Shown here: piece by piece, positions 17,570 through 26,048 of the stretch
Position numbering within the stretch: the stretch's first letter is position 1
Layout of the letters: each line of letters starts with the position of its first letter
DNA from: Polynucleobacter sp. MWH-UH23A
Lineage (GTDB): Bacteria; Pseudomonadota; Gammaproteobacteria; Burkholderiales; Burkholderiaceae
DNA length: 64,000 nucleotides
NCBI RefSeq assembly: GCF_040409805.1
Contig: NZ_CP099572.1
Span: 1,364,001 to 1,428,000 of the forward strand
Direction: 5' to 3'
The notes under the pieces: model-generated
What the model saw: the letters and a program-made list of their open reading frames with translations, nothing else
Told to the model about the DNA's origin: nothing
Database searches by the model: none
Position numbers and translations under genes: made by a program

Positions 17570-17580
17570 GTATTCTTAAG

Positions 17581-18459
17581 TTAGTCTTTGAGATTAAATA
17601 CGCTTGAGAAATCGAGCTGACCATTTCCAGCCTTACTGTGAGACTCGTAAAGCTGTCTAGATAATCTTCCAAGCGGAACGCTTGCGCCAAGATCTTGAGC
17701 ATTCTCTATTGCCAAACCCATATCTTTGAGCATGAGGTCTACTCCAAATCCGCCAGCGTAGCCCTTTGATGAAGGAACATTTTCCATTACGCCAGGACAA
17801 GGGTTGTATAACTCCAGCGCCCAATTACGGCCTGAACTCTTAGACATAATGTCCGAGAGCACCTTAGGATCCATACCATTCGCGATGCCCAAACGTAACG
17901 CCTCGCTGGTCCCCAGCATCTGAATACCCAAGAGCATGTTATTGCACACTTTTACTGTCTGACCTGCGCCGCTTCCACCCGCATGAAAAATGTTTTTGCC
18001 CATCTTTTCCAGGATTGGACGTAGGCATTCCACAACGGAATTTTCTCCACCAACCATAAAAGTCAATGTTCCTGCTTGAGCACCCGCAGTACCACCTGAC
18101 ACAGGTGCATCAACCATCGCGAAACCCTTAGCCTTCGCCTCTGCTGCAACAGCCTGCGCAACTTTTGGTGAAATCGTTGAGCAATCGACCAATAGAGTCT
18201 TGGGGTTGGCATGAGCTATCAAACCATTCGCGCCAAGATACAAGCCTTCCACGTGACGTGAAGCAGGCAGCATACTAATGACAACATCGGCTCGATCGGC
18301 TGTCGAGTTGGCACTCTTGGCCACTTTGCCCCCTGCTACTGCAAATGCATCAATCTGTCCTTGCACTAGATCAAAGCCAGTTACCTCATGACCCGCTTTT
18401 AATAGATTGATTGCCATAGGTAAACCCATATTACCTAACCCGATAAATCCGATTTTCAT
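17581..18459 (-). CDS. NAD(P)-dependent beta-hydroxyacid dehydrogenase (3-hydroxyisobutyrate dehydrogenase family)
   Basis: A 292-residue enzyme with an N-terminal Rossmann motif GLGNMG (7-12), substrate loop DAPVSGGTAGA (117-127), catalytic Lys170 in GQTVKVCNN, and a C-terminal helical domain (KDMGLAIENAQDLGASVPLG). It could be 3-hydroxyisobutyrate dehydrogenase, 2-hydroxy-3-oxopropionate (tartronate semialdehyde) reductase or a relative; NAD versus NADP preference is not clear. It is convergent with selD, only 11 bases apart. Confidence 0.92.
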   Translation of the reverse strand: MKIGFIGLGNMGLPMAINLLKAGHEVTGFDLVQGQIDAFAVAGGKVAKSANSTADRADVVISMLPASRHVEGLYLGANGLIAHANPKTLLVDCSTISPKVAQAVAAEAKAKGFAMVDAPVSGGTAGAQAGTLTFMVGGENSVVECLRPILEKMGKNIFHAGGSGAGQTVKVCNNMLLGIQMLGTSEALRLGIANGMDPKVLSDIMSKSSGRNWALELYNPCPGVMENVPSSKGYAGGFGVDLMLKDMGLAIENAQDLGASVPLGRLSRQLYESHSKAGNGQLDFSSVFNLKD

Positions 18460-18500
18460 ATTGATCCTAACTTTCTTCAGTACTCAATTGTTTTTATTGT

Positions 18501-18770
18501 TCATTGCTTGCGCGATGCCAGATACTTAACTCCTGCAGGACCATAAGTTTCAGAATGAGGCTGCTCATACGCCAGCTCAAACATATCCCCTGCTTGATAT
18601 TTTATTGATCCGTTATTCGATTCAATTTCAATATATCCATCAACCACGAGTGCACGAACCGCAAATGGGTGAGTATGGTTATCAAGATGACCACTAGGTG
18701 GTTGCGTTACCTCAACGGGCTCTGGATACCCTAACTGAAACAATTCTTGTAAAAATTGATCTTTATTCAT
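18501..18770 (-). CDS. small cupin-domain protein
   Basis: An 89-residue single-cupin protein. Metal-type residues occur in LDNHTHPFAVRALVVDGYIEIE (His-x-His, then G), and the second cupin motif includes AGDMFELAYEQPHSE. I start it at the ATG at 18770 (MNKDQFL). A longer frame to 18851 would overlap the divergent gene and lacks cupin similarity in the added part. It is probably a non-catalytic or metal-binding cupin of unknown role. Confidence 0.75.
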   Translation of the reverse strand: MNKDQFLQELFQLGYPEPVEVTQPPSGHLDNHTHPFAVRALVVDGYIEIESNNGSIKYQAGDMFELAYEQPHSETYGPAGVKYLASRKQ

Positions 18771-18834
18771 AATCAAACTATAGCGTGGATATACACTATT
18801 TTCAGCAGCCTCTTTCTTAAAGGACATGAATACT

Positions 18835-19128
18835 ATGGCAGTCAAAGTCATCGGCTTAATTAAGCTTACAGACCATTCCGCTTTTGAGCAATATCGCGCT
18901 CAAGTTGGTAAGACCGTTGAACAATATAAAGGCAGTATCGAGTTTAGAGGCTCACTAACCGAAGTATTTTGGAATGAACTTGGGTGTGAGGCATTTAGCG
19001 CCTGTGTTGAATTACACTTTCCAAGCAAAGAAGCCGCACATGCTTGGGCACATAGCACTGAATATCAAAGTCTTCTAAAGATTCGCAGTCAGGCGATGAA
19101 GTTAACTCTTTTTGGAGTCGAGGGCTAG
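18835..19128 (+). CDS. DUF1330-like dimeric alpha/beta-barrel protein
   Basis: A 97-residue protein with the ferredoxin-like pattern of DUF1330: strand VKVIGLIKL, helix FEQYRAQVGKTVEQYKGSI, strand FRGSLTEVFW, strand ACVELHFPS, and the conserved EAAHAWAHSTEYQSLLKIRSQA helix. AAAGGA lies ten bases before the ATG at 18835 but only one base before the ATG at 18826, so the former is preferred. The function is unknown; relatives form dimers and may bind small aromatic or oxidised compounds. Confidence 0.8.
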   Translation: MAVKVIGLIKLTDHSAFEQYRAQVGKTVEQYKGSIEFRGSLTEVFWNELGCEAFSACVELHFPSKEAAHAWAHSTEYQSLLKIRSQAMKLTLFGVEG

Positions 19129-19132
19129 AAAC

Positions 19133-19165
19133 AAAAAAGCCCAGCTTTGTGAGCCAGGCTTTTTT
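19133..19165. terminator. bidirectional terminator
   Basis: AAAAAAGCC pairs with GGCTTTTTT, with an inner GCT/AGC pairing around TTTGTG. It lies between convergent genes ending at 19128 and 19184, with a T-run on each exit. Confidence 0.8.
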
Positions 19166-19183
19166 GATCAATTAGGGTAAGAA

Positions 19184-19372
19184 TTATTTCTTAGCTTCCA
19201 TTGCTTCTTTTGCAGCAGTGATTTCTTTGCGACGCTCTTTGCAAGCACCTGCAATCTCTTGCAAGGCCTTACGGGCGCGAGCAGCAGATGCCTTAATACC
19301 TTTTTCAATAAACTTTTCGTTTTCAGCCTTATAAGTTTCAAAAGCAGCTAACAATGTATCGTGTTGTGACAT
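19184..19372 (-). CDS. small basic histone H1/Hc1-like protein
   Basis: A 62-residue helical protein rich in Lys, Ala and Glu, with the core ENEKFIEKGIKASAARARKAL followed by a CKERRKEI segment. This pattern resembles short Hc1/histone-H1-like proteins common in Burkholderiales, which are presumed to bind DNA. I place the start at 19372 (MSQHD) because GGGAGACGAG precedes it; the ATG at 19384 would sit inside that ribosome site. The DNA-binding role is inferred, not visible. Confidence 0.65.
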   Translation of the reverse strand: MSQHDTLLAAFETYKAENEKFIEKGIKASAARARKALQEIAGACKERRKEITAAKEAMEAKK

Positions 19373-19534
19373 CTCGTCTCCCATTAATCAAGTAAATAGT
19401 CATACCTACAGCGAAATCAGTATATCCCTATAAAAAGTGCAAAAAACGGTCATTTTCATCAGGGATAACTCTTAGAAGCGGCATTTTGGGCAACATGCTT
19501 TAATTAGAGAAAATCTGGAAAAACCACAATAATC

Positions 19535-20506
19535 ATGAAAAAAATCCTACTTTTATTAGCTATCAGCCTACTTTCTGGCTTGGGATTCGCCCAAACGGGC
19601 TCTTGGCCCGCTCCCAATCGCCCGATTACATTTATCAACCCTTTTCCTCCCGGTGGCGCTGTAGATGCCTTTGGGCGCCCCTTGGCTAAGCAACTTTCGG
19701 TTCAATTAAATGACTCGATTGTGGTGGATAACCGAGGTGGTGCAGGTGGCACTGTTGGTGCTGCAGCTGCGGCAAAAATGGCACCAGATGGATATACCTG
19801 GTTACTAGGCGCAGTTCATCATTCCATTGCCCCCAGCATGTATCAAAATCTTTCGTATGACATCACTAAGGATTTTGAGCCGATTGCAATTATCGGTAGC
19901 GTGCCACATGTCATTGTTGTCAACCCGACAAAGTTTCCTAAGAATGATTTGAAATCCATCATTGAAGAAATTCGTAAACATCCAGGTAAATATAACTACG
20001 CCTCAACCGGAAATGGAACTTCACAGCACCTAACAGGCGAGCTATTTAAGATTCAGAATAAATTATTTATTACACATATCCCTTATCGCGGCACTGGACC
20101 AGCGCTACAAGACCTTGTCGCCGGTCAAGTGGATATGATGTTTGACACCCTTGCTGGTGCTGCACCTTTTATTAAAAGCGGTCAATTAATTGCAGTCGCT
20201 GTTGCCAGCAATCAACGTAGCCCCGCTTTCCCAAATGTCCCAACGGCTCAAGAGCTCGGCATCAGTAATTTCGTTGTTTCTAGCTGGTATGCGCTTTGGG
20301 CCATTAAAGGCACCCCAAAAGATATCGTCGACAAAATGAGTTCCGAAGTCCAAACCGCTCTCGCCTCGCCAGATATTAAAGAACGTTGGGCAGGCATGGG
20401 GGCGACCGTTCCCAAAATGACCCGCGCCGAATTAAACACTTTTATCAACCAAGAAGTTGTGCGCTGGCATGATGTTGTCAAGAAATCAGGCGCAAAGCTA
20501 GATTAA
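19535..20506 (+). CDS. TctC/Bug-family periplasmic solute receptor (Bug 4)
   Basis: A 323-residue protein with a clean signal peptide (GFAQ, 17-20). Loop signatures are PFPPGGAVDAFGRP (36-49) and HIPYRGTGPA. It is closest in loop sequence to Bug 3 (GGVADAVGRP). It lies 47 bases upstream of the four-domain rhodanese gene on the same strand, so the two may be co-transcribed, possibly linking uptake of a sulfur-containing acid to sulfur transfer; that link is inference. Confidence 0.92.
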   Translation: MKKILLLLAISLLSGLGFAQTGSWPAPNRPITFINPFPPGGAVDAFGRPLAKQLSVQLNDSIVVDNRGGAGGTVGAAAAAKMAPDGYTWLLGAVHHSIAPSMYQNLSYDITKDFEPIAIIGSVPHVIVVNPTKFPKNDLKSIIEEIRKHPGKYNYASTGNGTSQHLTGELFKIQNKLFITHIPYRGTGPALQDLVAGQVDMMFDTLAGAAPFIKSGQLIAVAVASNQRSPAFPNVPTAQELGISNFVVSSWYALWAIKGTPKDIVDKMSSEVQTALASPDIKERWAGMGATVPKMTRAELNTFINQEVVRWHDVVKKSGAKLD

Positions 20507-20553
20507 AAGCTATTCAATAAAACTTAAAACAAAATAAGAGACACAAAATATAC

Positions 20554-22143
20554 ATGGGCATTTCAACAAAAAACTATTCATTTGTTCGTAACAAACTTTT
20601 AAATAAAGAAGAAATTGCATTTTTAGATGTTAGAGAAGAGGATCCTCATGCTCGTCAGCATCCTCTGTTTGCAGCCAATCTACCTCTGTCTCGTATTGAA
20701 GTAGACGCTTTTGCAAAGCTTCCTAAGAAAAGTGTTCCTATTGTCACACTAGATAATGGCGAGGGCTACGCTGAATTGGCAGCAAAAAGGCTGATTGATC
20801 TGGGTTTTACTGATGTCTCAGTATTTGAGGGTGGTGTTCAAGGGTGGAAGAATGCTGGCGGGGAAATTTTTATAGATGTTAATGTGCCGAGCAAATCCTT
20901 TGGTGAGCTTGTGGAATCAAAACGCCACACCCCCTCACTATCCGCTCAAGAAGTTAAACAGCTAATAGATAACAAAGAAGATGTCGTTGTCGTTGACGTA
21001 CGCCGCTTTGACGAATACAACACCATGAGCATTCCGACCGGCATCAGCGTTCCTGGTGCTGAGCTAGTTTTACGTTTACCTGAATTAGCACCCAATCCTA
21101 AGACAAAAGTAATCGTCAACTGCGCCGGTAGAACTCGCAGCATTATTGGTACTCAATCATTGATTAATGCCGGCATTCCTAATGAGGTCAATGCCTTGCG
21201 TAACGGCACAATTGGCTGGACTCTTGCGGGACAAGAACTAGACAAAGGTCAAAGTCGCAAGTTCAAGGAAGTGAGTGAGGGCACAACCAAAGAGGCAGCT
21301 ATACGTGCTCGCAACGTGGCTGATCGCGCCGGCGTTAAACGCGCAAATCTGGTCAATGTTCATGACTGGATGAAGCAGTCGGAGAGAACAACTTACTTTT
21401 TTGATACTCGCACTCCCGAGGAATATGAACGCAGCCACCTGCCTGGCTTTCGCTCAGTTCCCGGCGGTCAGCTTGTCCAAGAAACCGAAATGGTTGCCCC
21501 TGTTAGAGGTGCACGCATTGTTCTCGTTGACCCGAGCGGTGGTGGTGTTCGCGCAAATATGCCTGCCTCTTGGTTGGCGCAAATGGCATGGGAAGTATAT
21601 GTACTAGATGACATCAAACCATCCGATCTTACAGAGCAGGGCGCATGGAAAGCACCGCTTCCTCAATTACCTCAGGTTGCAAGCGTTGATGCAAGCACGC
21701 TCTCTAACTGGCTTAAATCAGATAGCAATACGATTGTGGTGGATTTCAGTACACATGCAAATTATGTCAAGGGACATATTCCAGGCAGTTGGTATGCACT
21801 GCGATCTTTACTAGAGGATGCCTTGAGCAAATTACCCAAAGTAGACCGCTATGTATTAACTAGTTCTCCAAGTGAACTAAGTATTTTTGCAGCACAAGAA
21901 TTCAAGGCGCTTACCGATGCGGAAGTCTTGATCCTCGATGGTGGTAACGCCGCTTGGGCCAATACTGGTCTAGAGCTAGAAAAAGGTCCAAGCCATCTTG
22001 CCTCGCCGCCTCTCGATCGTTACAAGCGCCCTTATGAAGGTACTAACGTAGATCCAGCAGCTATGCAGGCTTACTTAGATTGGGAGTTTGGTTTAGTAGA
22101 GCAACTAGGCAAGGACGGAACCCATCACTTCTGGGTTCTTTGA
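20554..22143 (+). CDS. four-domain rhodanese-like protein with a single cysteine
   Basis: A 529-residue protein made of four rhodanese domains: about 1-105, 125-232, 262-366 and 377-480, then a 50-residue tail ending GTHHFWVL. Only domain 2 has a Cys in the active-site loop (Cys190 in NCAGRTRS). The corresponding positions are Asp in domain 1 (LDNGEG), Asp in domain 3 (VDPSGG) and Ser in domain 4 (TSSPSE). I find no other Cys in the whole protein. Domain 2 could therefore be a sulfurtransferase and the others binding or structural. There is no signal peptide, so it is cytoplasmic. The sulfur acceptor is unknown. Confidence 0.9.
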   Translation: MGISTKNYSFVRNKLLNKEEIAFLDVREEDPHARQHPLFAANLPLSRIEVDAFAKLPKKSVPIVTLDNGEGYAELAAKRLIDLGFTDVSVFEGGVQGWKNAGGEIFIDVNVPSKSFGELVESKRHTPSLSAQEVKQLIDNKEDVVVVDVRRFDEYNTMSIPTGISVPGAELVLRLPELAPNPKTKVIVNCAGRTRSIIGTQSLINAGIPNEVNALRNGTIGWTLAGQELDKGQSRKFKEVSEGTTKEAAIRARNVADRAGVKRANLVNVHDWMKQSERTTYFFDTRTPEEYERSHLPGFRSVPGGQLVQETEMVAPVRGARIVLVDPSGGGVRANMPASWLAQMAWEVYVLDDIKPSDLTEQGAWKAPLPQLPQVASVDASTLSNWLKSDSNTIVVDFSTHANYVKGHIPGSWYALRSLLEDALSKLPKVDRYVLTSSPSELSIFAAQEFKALTDAEVLILDGGNAAWANTGLELEKGPSHLASPPLDRYKRPYEGTNVDPAAMQAYLDWEFGLVEQLGKDGTHHFWVL

Positions 22144-22173
22144 GTCCTTGCATACAGTGGTATTGATCGCGTA

Positions 22174-23223
22174 TTAACCAATCCTGTTACGTAAGATGCC
22201 AATGCCGGTGATATTAGTTTCCATAATGTCACCGGGCTTCATAAACTCTTGAGGAGTCCTACCCGCCCCTACTCCAGATGGAGTGCCAGTAGCAATAATG
22301 TCGCCTGGCAAAAGGGTTAATCCACGTGATAGCTCGGAAATAATGGTTGGAATCTTGAAGTACATTTGCTTGTAACTCGCATTTTGTTTTTCAACCCCGT
22401 TTACTTTGCAAATAATTCTGGTGTCATCTAGATTAACGCCGCCGGCTGTAACTACCCATGGCCCCATCGGCCCATGTCCATCAATACTCTTTCCTTTAAA
22501 CCACTGGCCTGAGTGACGCTTTTGCTGAATATCGCGCGCTGTAGTGTCGTTGTATGCTGAATAACCAAACACATAGTCCATTGCGTTTTCTTCAGAAATA
22601 TTCTTACCTTTTTTACCAATCACAACAGCTAGCTCAGCCTCCCAATCGATCATGGTTGATACACCAGCGTCGTATGGAATATTGTCAAAAGGACCATTCA
22701 TAGTTTGGGTGCCTTTTGAGAAGAATACGGGCACTTTTGGATATTCCTTTACAGCACTATCAGCACGATGCTTTAAGCCCTCCTCAAAGTGGTCTAGGTA
22801 ATTCCAGCCCACACAATAAATATTTGCCTGCGGCTTTGGAATTGGTGACAACAAGATAGTTTGATTCACATTCTGCAGATTTGAGCCGCGACCCTTGAAA
22901 AGCGCGGCAAGCTCTAAGAGACCAGCATTACCAGAACCCGCCAATGAGATCATCGATGTTGGGTCAAATGAGAGTTGCACTTTTTGACGCTTTGCTTCTG
23001 CAGGGATATCAATTACTAATCCATCATTAGTAACTAAACCCAATCGAGAAGTAGCGCCCATCTTTGGCAAATAGTTAGCAACCCGAAAACCCGCCTTTCC
23101 AGTAAGTGGCTCAACCACGATCGGTGGCTGACCTTCTGAGGCAGCAAGCGCATTTGACATGATCATGCCACTCAAAGCGGCAGTCGCACTTAATTTCAGC
23201 GCATCTCTACGATTTGTATCCAC
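22174..23223 (-). CDS. FAH-family protein with a Tat signal peptide (third copy)
   Basis: A 349-residue protein. Starting at the GTG at 23223 (AAGGAG five bases upstream), it begins with NRRDALKLSATAAL, a twin-arginine signal (RRxxLK) with cleavage near ALA-AS. The mature part is FAH: YCVGWNYLDHFEEG, metal ligands in DWEAELAVVIGKKG, NDTTARDIQQKRH and TGTPSGVG. FAH-family enzymes are normally cytoplasmic, so Tat export of a folded metal enzyme is notable. It is convergent with the rhodanese gene. A longer frame to an ATG at 23271 would bury the Arg pair; the ribosome site argues against it. Confidence 0.85.
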   Translation of the reverse strand: MDTNRRDALKLSATAALSGMIMSNALAASEGQPPIVVEPLTGKAGFRVANYLPKMGATSRLGLVTNDGLVIDIPAEAKRQKVQLSFDPTSMISLAGSGNAGLLELAALFKGRGSNLQNVNQTILLSPIPKPQANIYCVGWNYLDHFEEGLKHRADSAVKEYPKVPVFFSKGTQTMNGPFDNIPYDAGVSTMIDWEAELAVVIGKKGKNISEENAMDYVFGYSAYNDTTARDIQQKRHSGQWFKGKSIDGHGPMGPWVVTAGGVNLDDTRIICKVNGVEKQNASYKQMYFKIPTIISELSRGLTLLPGDIIATGTPSGVGAGRTPQEFMKPGDIMETNITGIGILRNRIG

Positions 23224-23349
23224 AAGGTCTCCTTTATTTAGCTTTTTATATTTAGATTTTGTTCCATACAAAACAAAGTATCTGTTCTAAATCTTAATAC
23301 CAAACTCAAGTTCGAGGCACAAAATCCAAAACTTGGCTATTCTTGGGTC

Positions 23350-23667
23350 ATGCCCCATCAAAAACTTCACCCTATATCCCGCCTCCTAAGCTGTACGGCT
23401 ATGTTGATAAGCCTTAGCGCCTGCGAGCGTGAAACCTATACAAGCTGGAACTGCCAATCAGAAGGTGAAGCCAAAATTCCTATGGTGCTCAGAAAGGCTC
23501 AAATGGAATTCCAAGGGGCTCAATTGAAATACTGCGGCAGCTTAGGAAACCAAAGCTTCTTTGATCCCTTCTGTACCAATCAAACAGAGCAGTCCAGCAC
23601 CCTCTTTTCCCCAAAAACTGGTTTACTGGTACAGCAAGGCAAAGAATATCAATGTACAGCTTTGTGA
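23350..23667 (+). CDS. small Cys-rich predicted lipoprotein
   Basis: A 105-residue protein with a signal ending in lipobox L-S-A-C (Cys25). The mature part has four more Cys (WNCQSE, KYCGSL, FCTNQ, YQCTAL), suggesting two disulfides in the periplasm. I recognise no family. The 20-base gap to the next small gene on the same strand suggests joint transcription. Confidence 0.65.
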   Translation: MPHQKLHPISRLLSCTAMLISLSACERETYTSWNCQSEGEAKIPMVLRKAQMEFQGAQLKYCGSLGNQSFFDPFCTNQTEQSSTLFSPKTGLLVQQGKEYQCTAL

Positions 23668-23686
23668 GCTTGAGGCGTTGCTTCTC

Positions 23687-23920
23687 ATGAATATCACACC
23701 CAACAAAATCAATCCCAAGAAGTTACTGCTTAGTAAGTGGACCGCAGTTCACCCAATTGCCAAGCAAAAACATTTTTTGGTCAGCAAGGTCATCTTGCCT
23801 GAAGCGCCCGAAGAGAAAATCGAGTTTGTTGAAATTGAAGCTATTTATAGCAAAAAGACTCGTCAAATTCCTTGGCGAAACCTCATGAACAGCGAAGAAT
23901 GGATACAGGGCTGGAAATAA
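23687..23920 (+). CDS. TIGR02450/DUF2389-family small tryptophan-containing protein
   Basis: A 77-residue protein with the family pattern KINPKKLLLSKWTAVHP, KQKHFLVSKV, IEAIYSKKTRQIPWRNL and a final EEWIQGWK. The ATG at 23687 is the natural start: the in-frame sequence upstream of it overlaps the lipoprotein gene in another frame and has no family similarity. The function of the family is not known. Confidence 0.85.
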   Translation: MNITPNKINPKKLLLSKWTAVHPIAKQKHFLVSKVILPEAPEEKIEFVEIEAIYSKKTRQIPWRNLMNSEEWIQGWK

Positions 23921-23924
23921 AAAA

Positions 23925-23954
23925 CCGCCTCAATACCAATGGCATATGAGGCGG
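23925..23954 (-). terminator. rho-independent terminator for the phasin-like gene
   Basis: The 8-bp stem CCGCCTCA/TGAGGCGG with a 14-base loop is followed on the minus strand by six T. It is 25 bases past the stop of the leftward gene. Confidence 0.75.
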
Positions 23955-23978
23955 CTGGGCCTTTGAGCGATGAGTTAA

Positions 23979-24509
23979 CTACTCATCAGTCTTTTTCTTC
24001 GAGCCAGATGATTTCTTGACCATATCATCAATATTCTTTTCAGCAGCTTCTGCCACTTCATTCACAATACGACGGCCTTCTTTAAACATCTTTTGGCCAG
24101 CCGCTGACATTTCGTTTACCACTTTGGACAATTTATCAGCATGAACTGGCACTTTACTTTCAGCATCTTCCAACCAAGTTACTAAGGAGCTGCGAACTTT
24201 TTCTAGATGCTTTTCAGTTTCATCTGCAGCACCTTCACTCAACTCTTTCAATACTGCTTTTACTTTCTTTTGGTATGCAGTCGCACGCTTAGCTGCTTCT
24301 TTAGCAGCTTCTTCTTGCAGACTCTTTAATTTAGTTAAATCATTTTTTGCGGCAGACTTTGCGCTATCTAATGCGTTTTTCATGCCCCATTCAATTTCAG
24401 CCATATGGTGATCGCTGAGTTTCTTTGCTGCTTCTAAAAGAGTGTGCGAATAATCAAACAACTCTTTGGCTTTTTCGCGTTGCCATTTTTGCAAATCTTT
24501 TGCATCCAT
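23979..24509 (-). CDS. phasin-like helical protein
   Basis: A 176-residue, almost wholly helical, charge-rich protein with no signal peptide, Ala/Lys/Glu-rich heptads and a Lys/Ser tail (SSGSKKKTDE). Its opening (LFDYSHTLLEAAKKLSDHHMAEIEWGMKNA) resembles phasin-domain proteins that coat polyhydroxyalkanoate granules. Weak constraints in such proteins mean a generic coiled coil is also possible. It has its own terminator and stands alone. Confidence 0.6.
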   Translation of the reverse strand: MDAKDLQKWQREKAKELFDYSHTLLEAAKKLSDHHMAEIEWGMKNALDSAKSAAKNDLTKLKSLQEEAAKEAAKRATAYQKKVKAVLKELSEGAADETEKHLEKVRSSLVTWLEDAESKVPVHADKLSKVVNEMSAAGQKMFKEGRRIVNEVAEAAEKNIDDMVKKSSGSKKKTDE

Positions 24510-24633
24510 TTTTAGCTCCTATCTTCCTATAATTGAGGGGGTTTATGAAAGCTTGCACTTCCACTCTATACCGAAAAGTACAAGCTGCCAATGCCTCTAA
24601 TATCCTAGTAATTTAAGGCATTAAAATGACAGA

Positions 24634-25023
24634 ATGACTGCAAGAAAAAGCATTTATGAGTCCATTGGGGGTATCGACAAAATTGATGAATTAGTCGACC
24701 GTTTTTACGATTTAATGGCACTAGAACCTCAATTTCAGGGCATCCGATCCATGCACCCCCAAGACCTATCGACTTCAAGAGAAAAACTCAAGTTTTTCTT
24801 GACTGGCTGGATGGGCGGTCCCGATATTTACTCACCCAAGTATGGGCATCCCATGCTCAGGGCAAGACATTTGCCATTCAAGATTGGGATTAGCGAGCGC
24901 GACCAATGGCTTGCATGCATGTATCGCGCAATTGAAGAGTGTGGAATCGAAAGTAATATCTCCAAACAATTAGAGGAGTCATTTTTCAATACCGCTAATT
25001 GGATGCGCAATCAAGCGCCTTAG
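24634..25023 (+). CDS. group II truncated haemoglobin
   Basis: A 129-residue TrHbO/group II globin: Y-x-x-IGG at 8-13, Phe24-Tyr25 at B9-B10, proximal His79 (F8) in RARHLPF, and Trp92 (G8) in RDQWLACM, all diagnostic of the group. Such globins bind O2 and react with peroxide or NO. It stands alone; its stop overlaps the stop of the convergent Bug 5 gene by four bases. Confidence 0.93.
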   Translation: MTARKSIYESIGGIDKIDELVDRFYDLMALEPQFQGIRSMHPQDLSTSREKLKFFLTGWMGGPDIYSPKYGHPMLRARHLPFKIGISERDQWLACMYRAIEECGIESNISKQLEESFFNTANWMRNQAP

Positions 25024-26000
25024 TCTAACTTTGCCCCTGCTTGCTTTACTGCTTTTGCCCACTTGGGCATTTCAGCAGCGAGATACTTGCTAAATTGATC
25101 AGGATTTAAATAAGCTGGATCAGCGCCTTGATCAATCATCTTCTTCTGAATATCGGGAGACTCTAGAGTTTCCTTAAAGGCGTGACTTAGTTGATTGGCG
25201 ACTTCTGGTGGCGTCCCTTTGGGGGCAAGGATTCCGTAAAAACCAACAACTTCTAAATTGGCAACACCAGTCTCAGTCACTGTTGGAGTATTTGGTAAAG
25301 CAGGATTACGCCTAGCGCTAGTGACTGCTAATGCCTTGACCTTACCCTGCTTGGCATAGTTCGCAGCCTGAGGAACAGACTCCGCCATAAATTGCACATG
25401 TCCTGCGATTAAATCTGTGAATGCTGGCGCACTTCCTTTAAACGGAATATGCACCATGAAGATTCCAGTCTCGTTCTTGAGCATCTCTGGAACCAAATGT
25501 GAAATTCCGCCATTGCCCGCTGAACCATAATTTAATTTTCCGGGATTTGCTTTTGCATAAGCAATAAATTCCTTGAGGGAGTTTGCAGGCACATCTTTAT
25601 TCACAATCAGCGCTAAAGGCTGTTGAGCTGTTCGCGCAATCGGCTGAAAATCTCTTAAGGTATCGTAAGGTGACTTTGAATAAATGGCTGGGTTAATTAC
25701 CATTGTTCCCGTATTTGCGAGCAATACGGTATAACCATCAGCAGGAGACTGCATCACAAACTGCGCACCAACCGCGCCACCCGCACCCGCCTTGTAATCC
25801 ACAATGACTGGCTGCCCCAAAATCGATTGCAATTTATCGCTGAGCAATCGAATGTGGGCATCCAGTGGGCCGCCCGCAGGAAAACCAATAATAATTTTGA
25901 TAGGCTTCTCTGGATAAGCCGCCCAGGACCCGTAATAGGGAATGAAGAGAGCAATCGCAAGAAGTGATGTCCTGATAGTATGTATGGGCTTGAGCATCAT
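25020..26000 (-). CDS. TctC/Bug-family periplasmic solute receptor (Bug 5)
   Basis: A 326-residue protein with a signal peptide ending near SWAA (residue 28). Loop signatures are GFPAGGPLD (39-47) and HIPFKGSAPA, more diverged than the other copies here, so the ligand is probably different. It overlaps the 3' end of the globin gene. Divergent terC begins about 50 bases from its start codon; a short shared promoter region lies between. Confidence 0.92.
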   Translation of the reverse strand: MMLKPIHTIRTSLLAIALFIPYYGSWAAYPEKPIKIIIGFPAGGPLDAHIRLLSDKLQSILGQPVIVDYKAGAGGAVGAQFVMQSPADGYTVLLANTGTMVINPAIYSKSPYDTLRDFQPIARTAQQPLALIVNKDVPANSLKEFIAYAKANPGKLNYGSAGNGGISHLVPEMLKNETGIFMVHIPFKGSAPAFTDLIAGHVQFMAESVPQAANYAKQGKVKALAVTSARRNPALPNTPTVTETGVANLEVVGFYGILAPKGTPPEVANQLSHAFKETLESPDIQKKMIDQGADPAYLNPDQFSKYLAAEMPKWAKAVKQAGAKLD

Positions 26001-26048
26001 CCTGAAAATCTAATTAAGTTCGATACACTTTATCTTAACGCCACTTTT

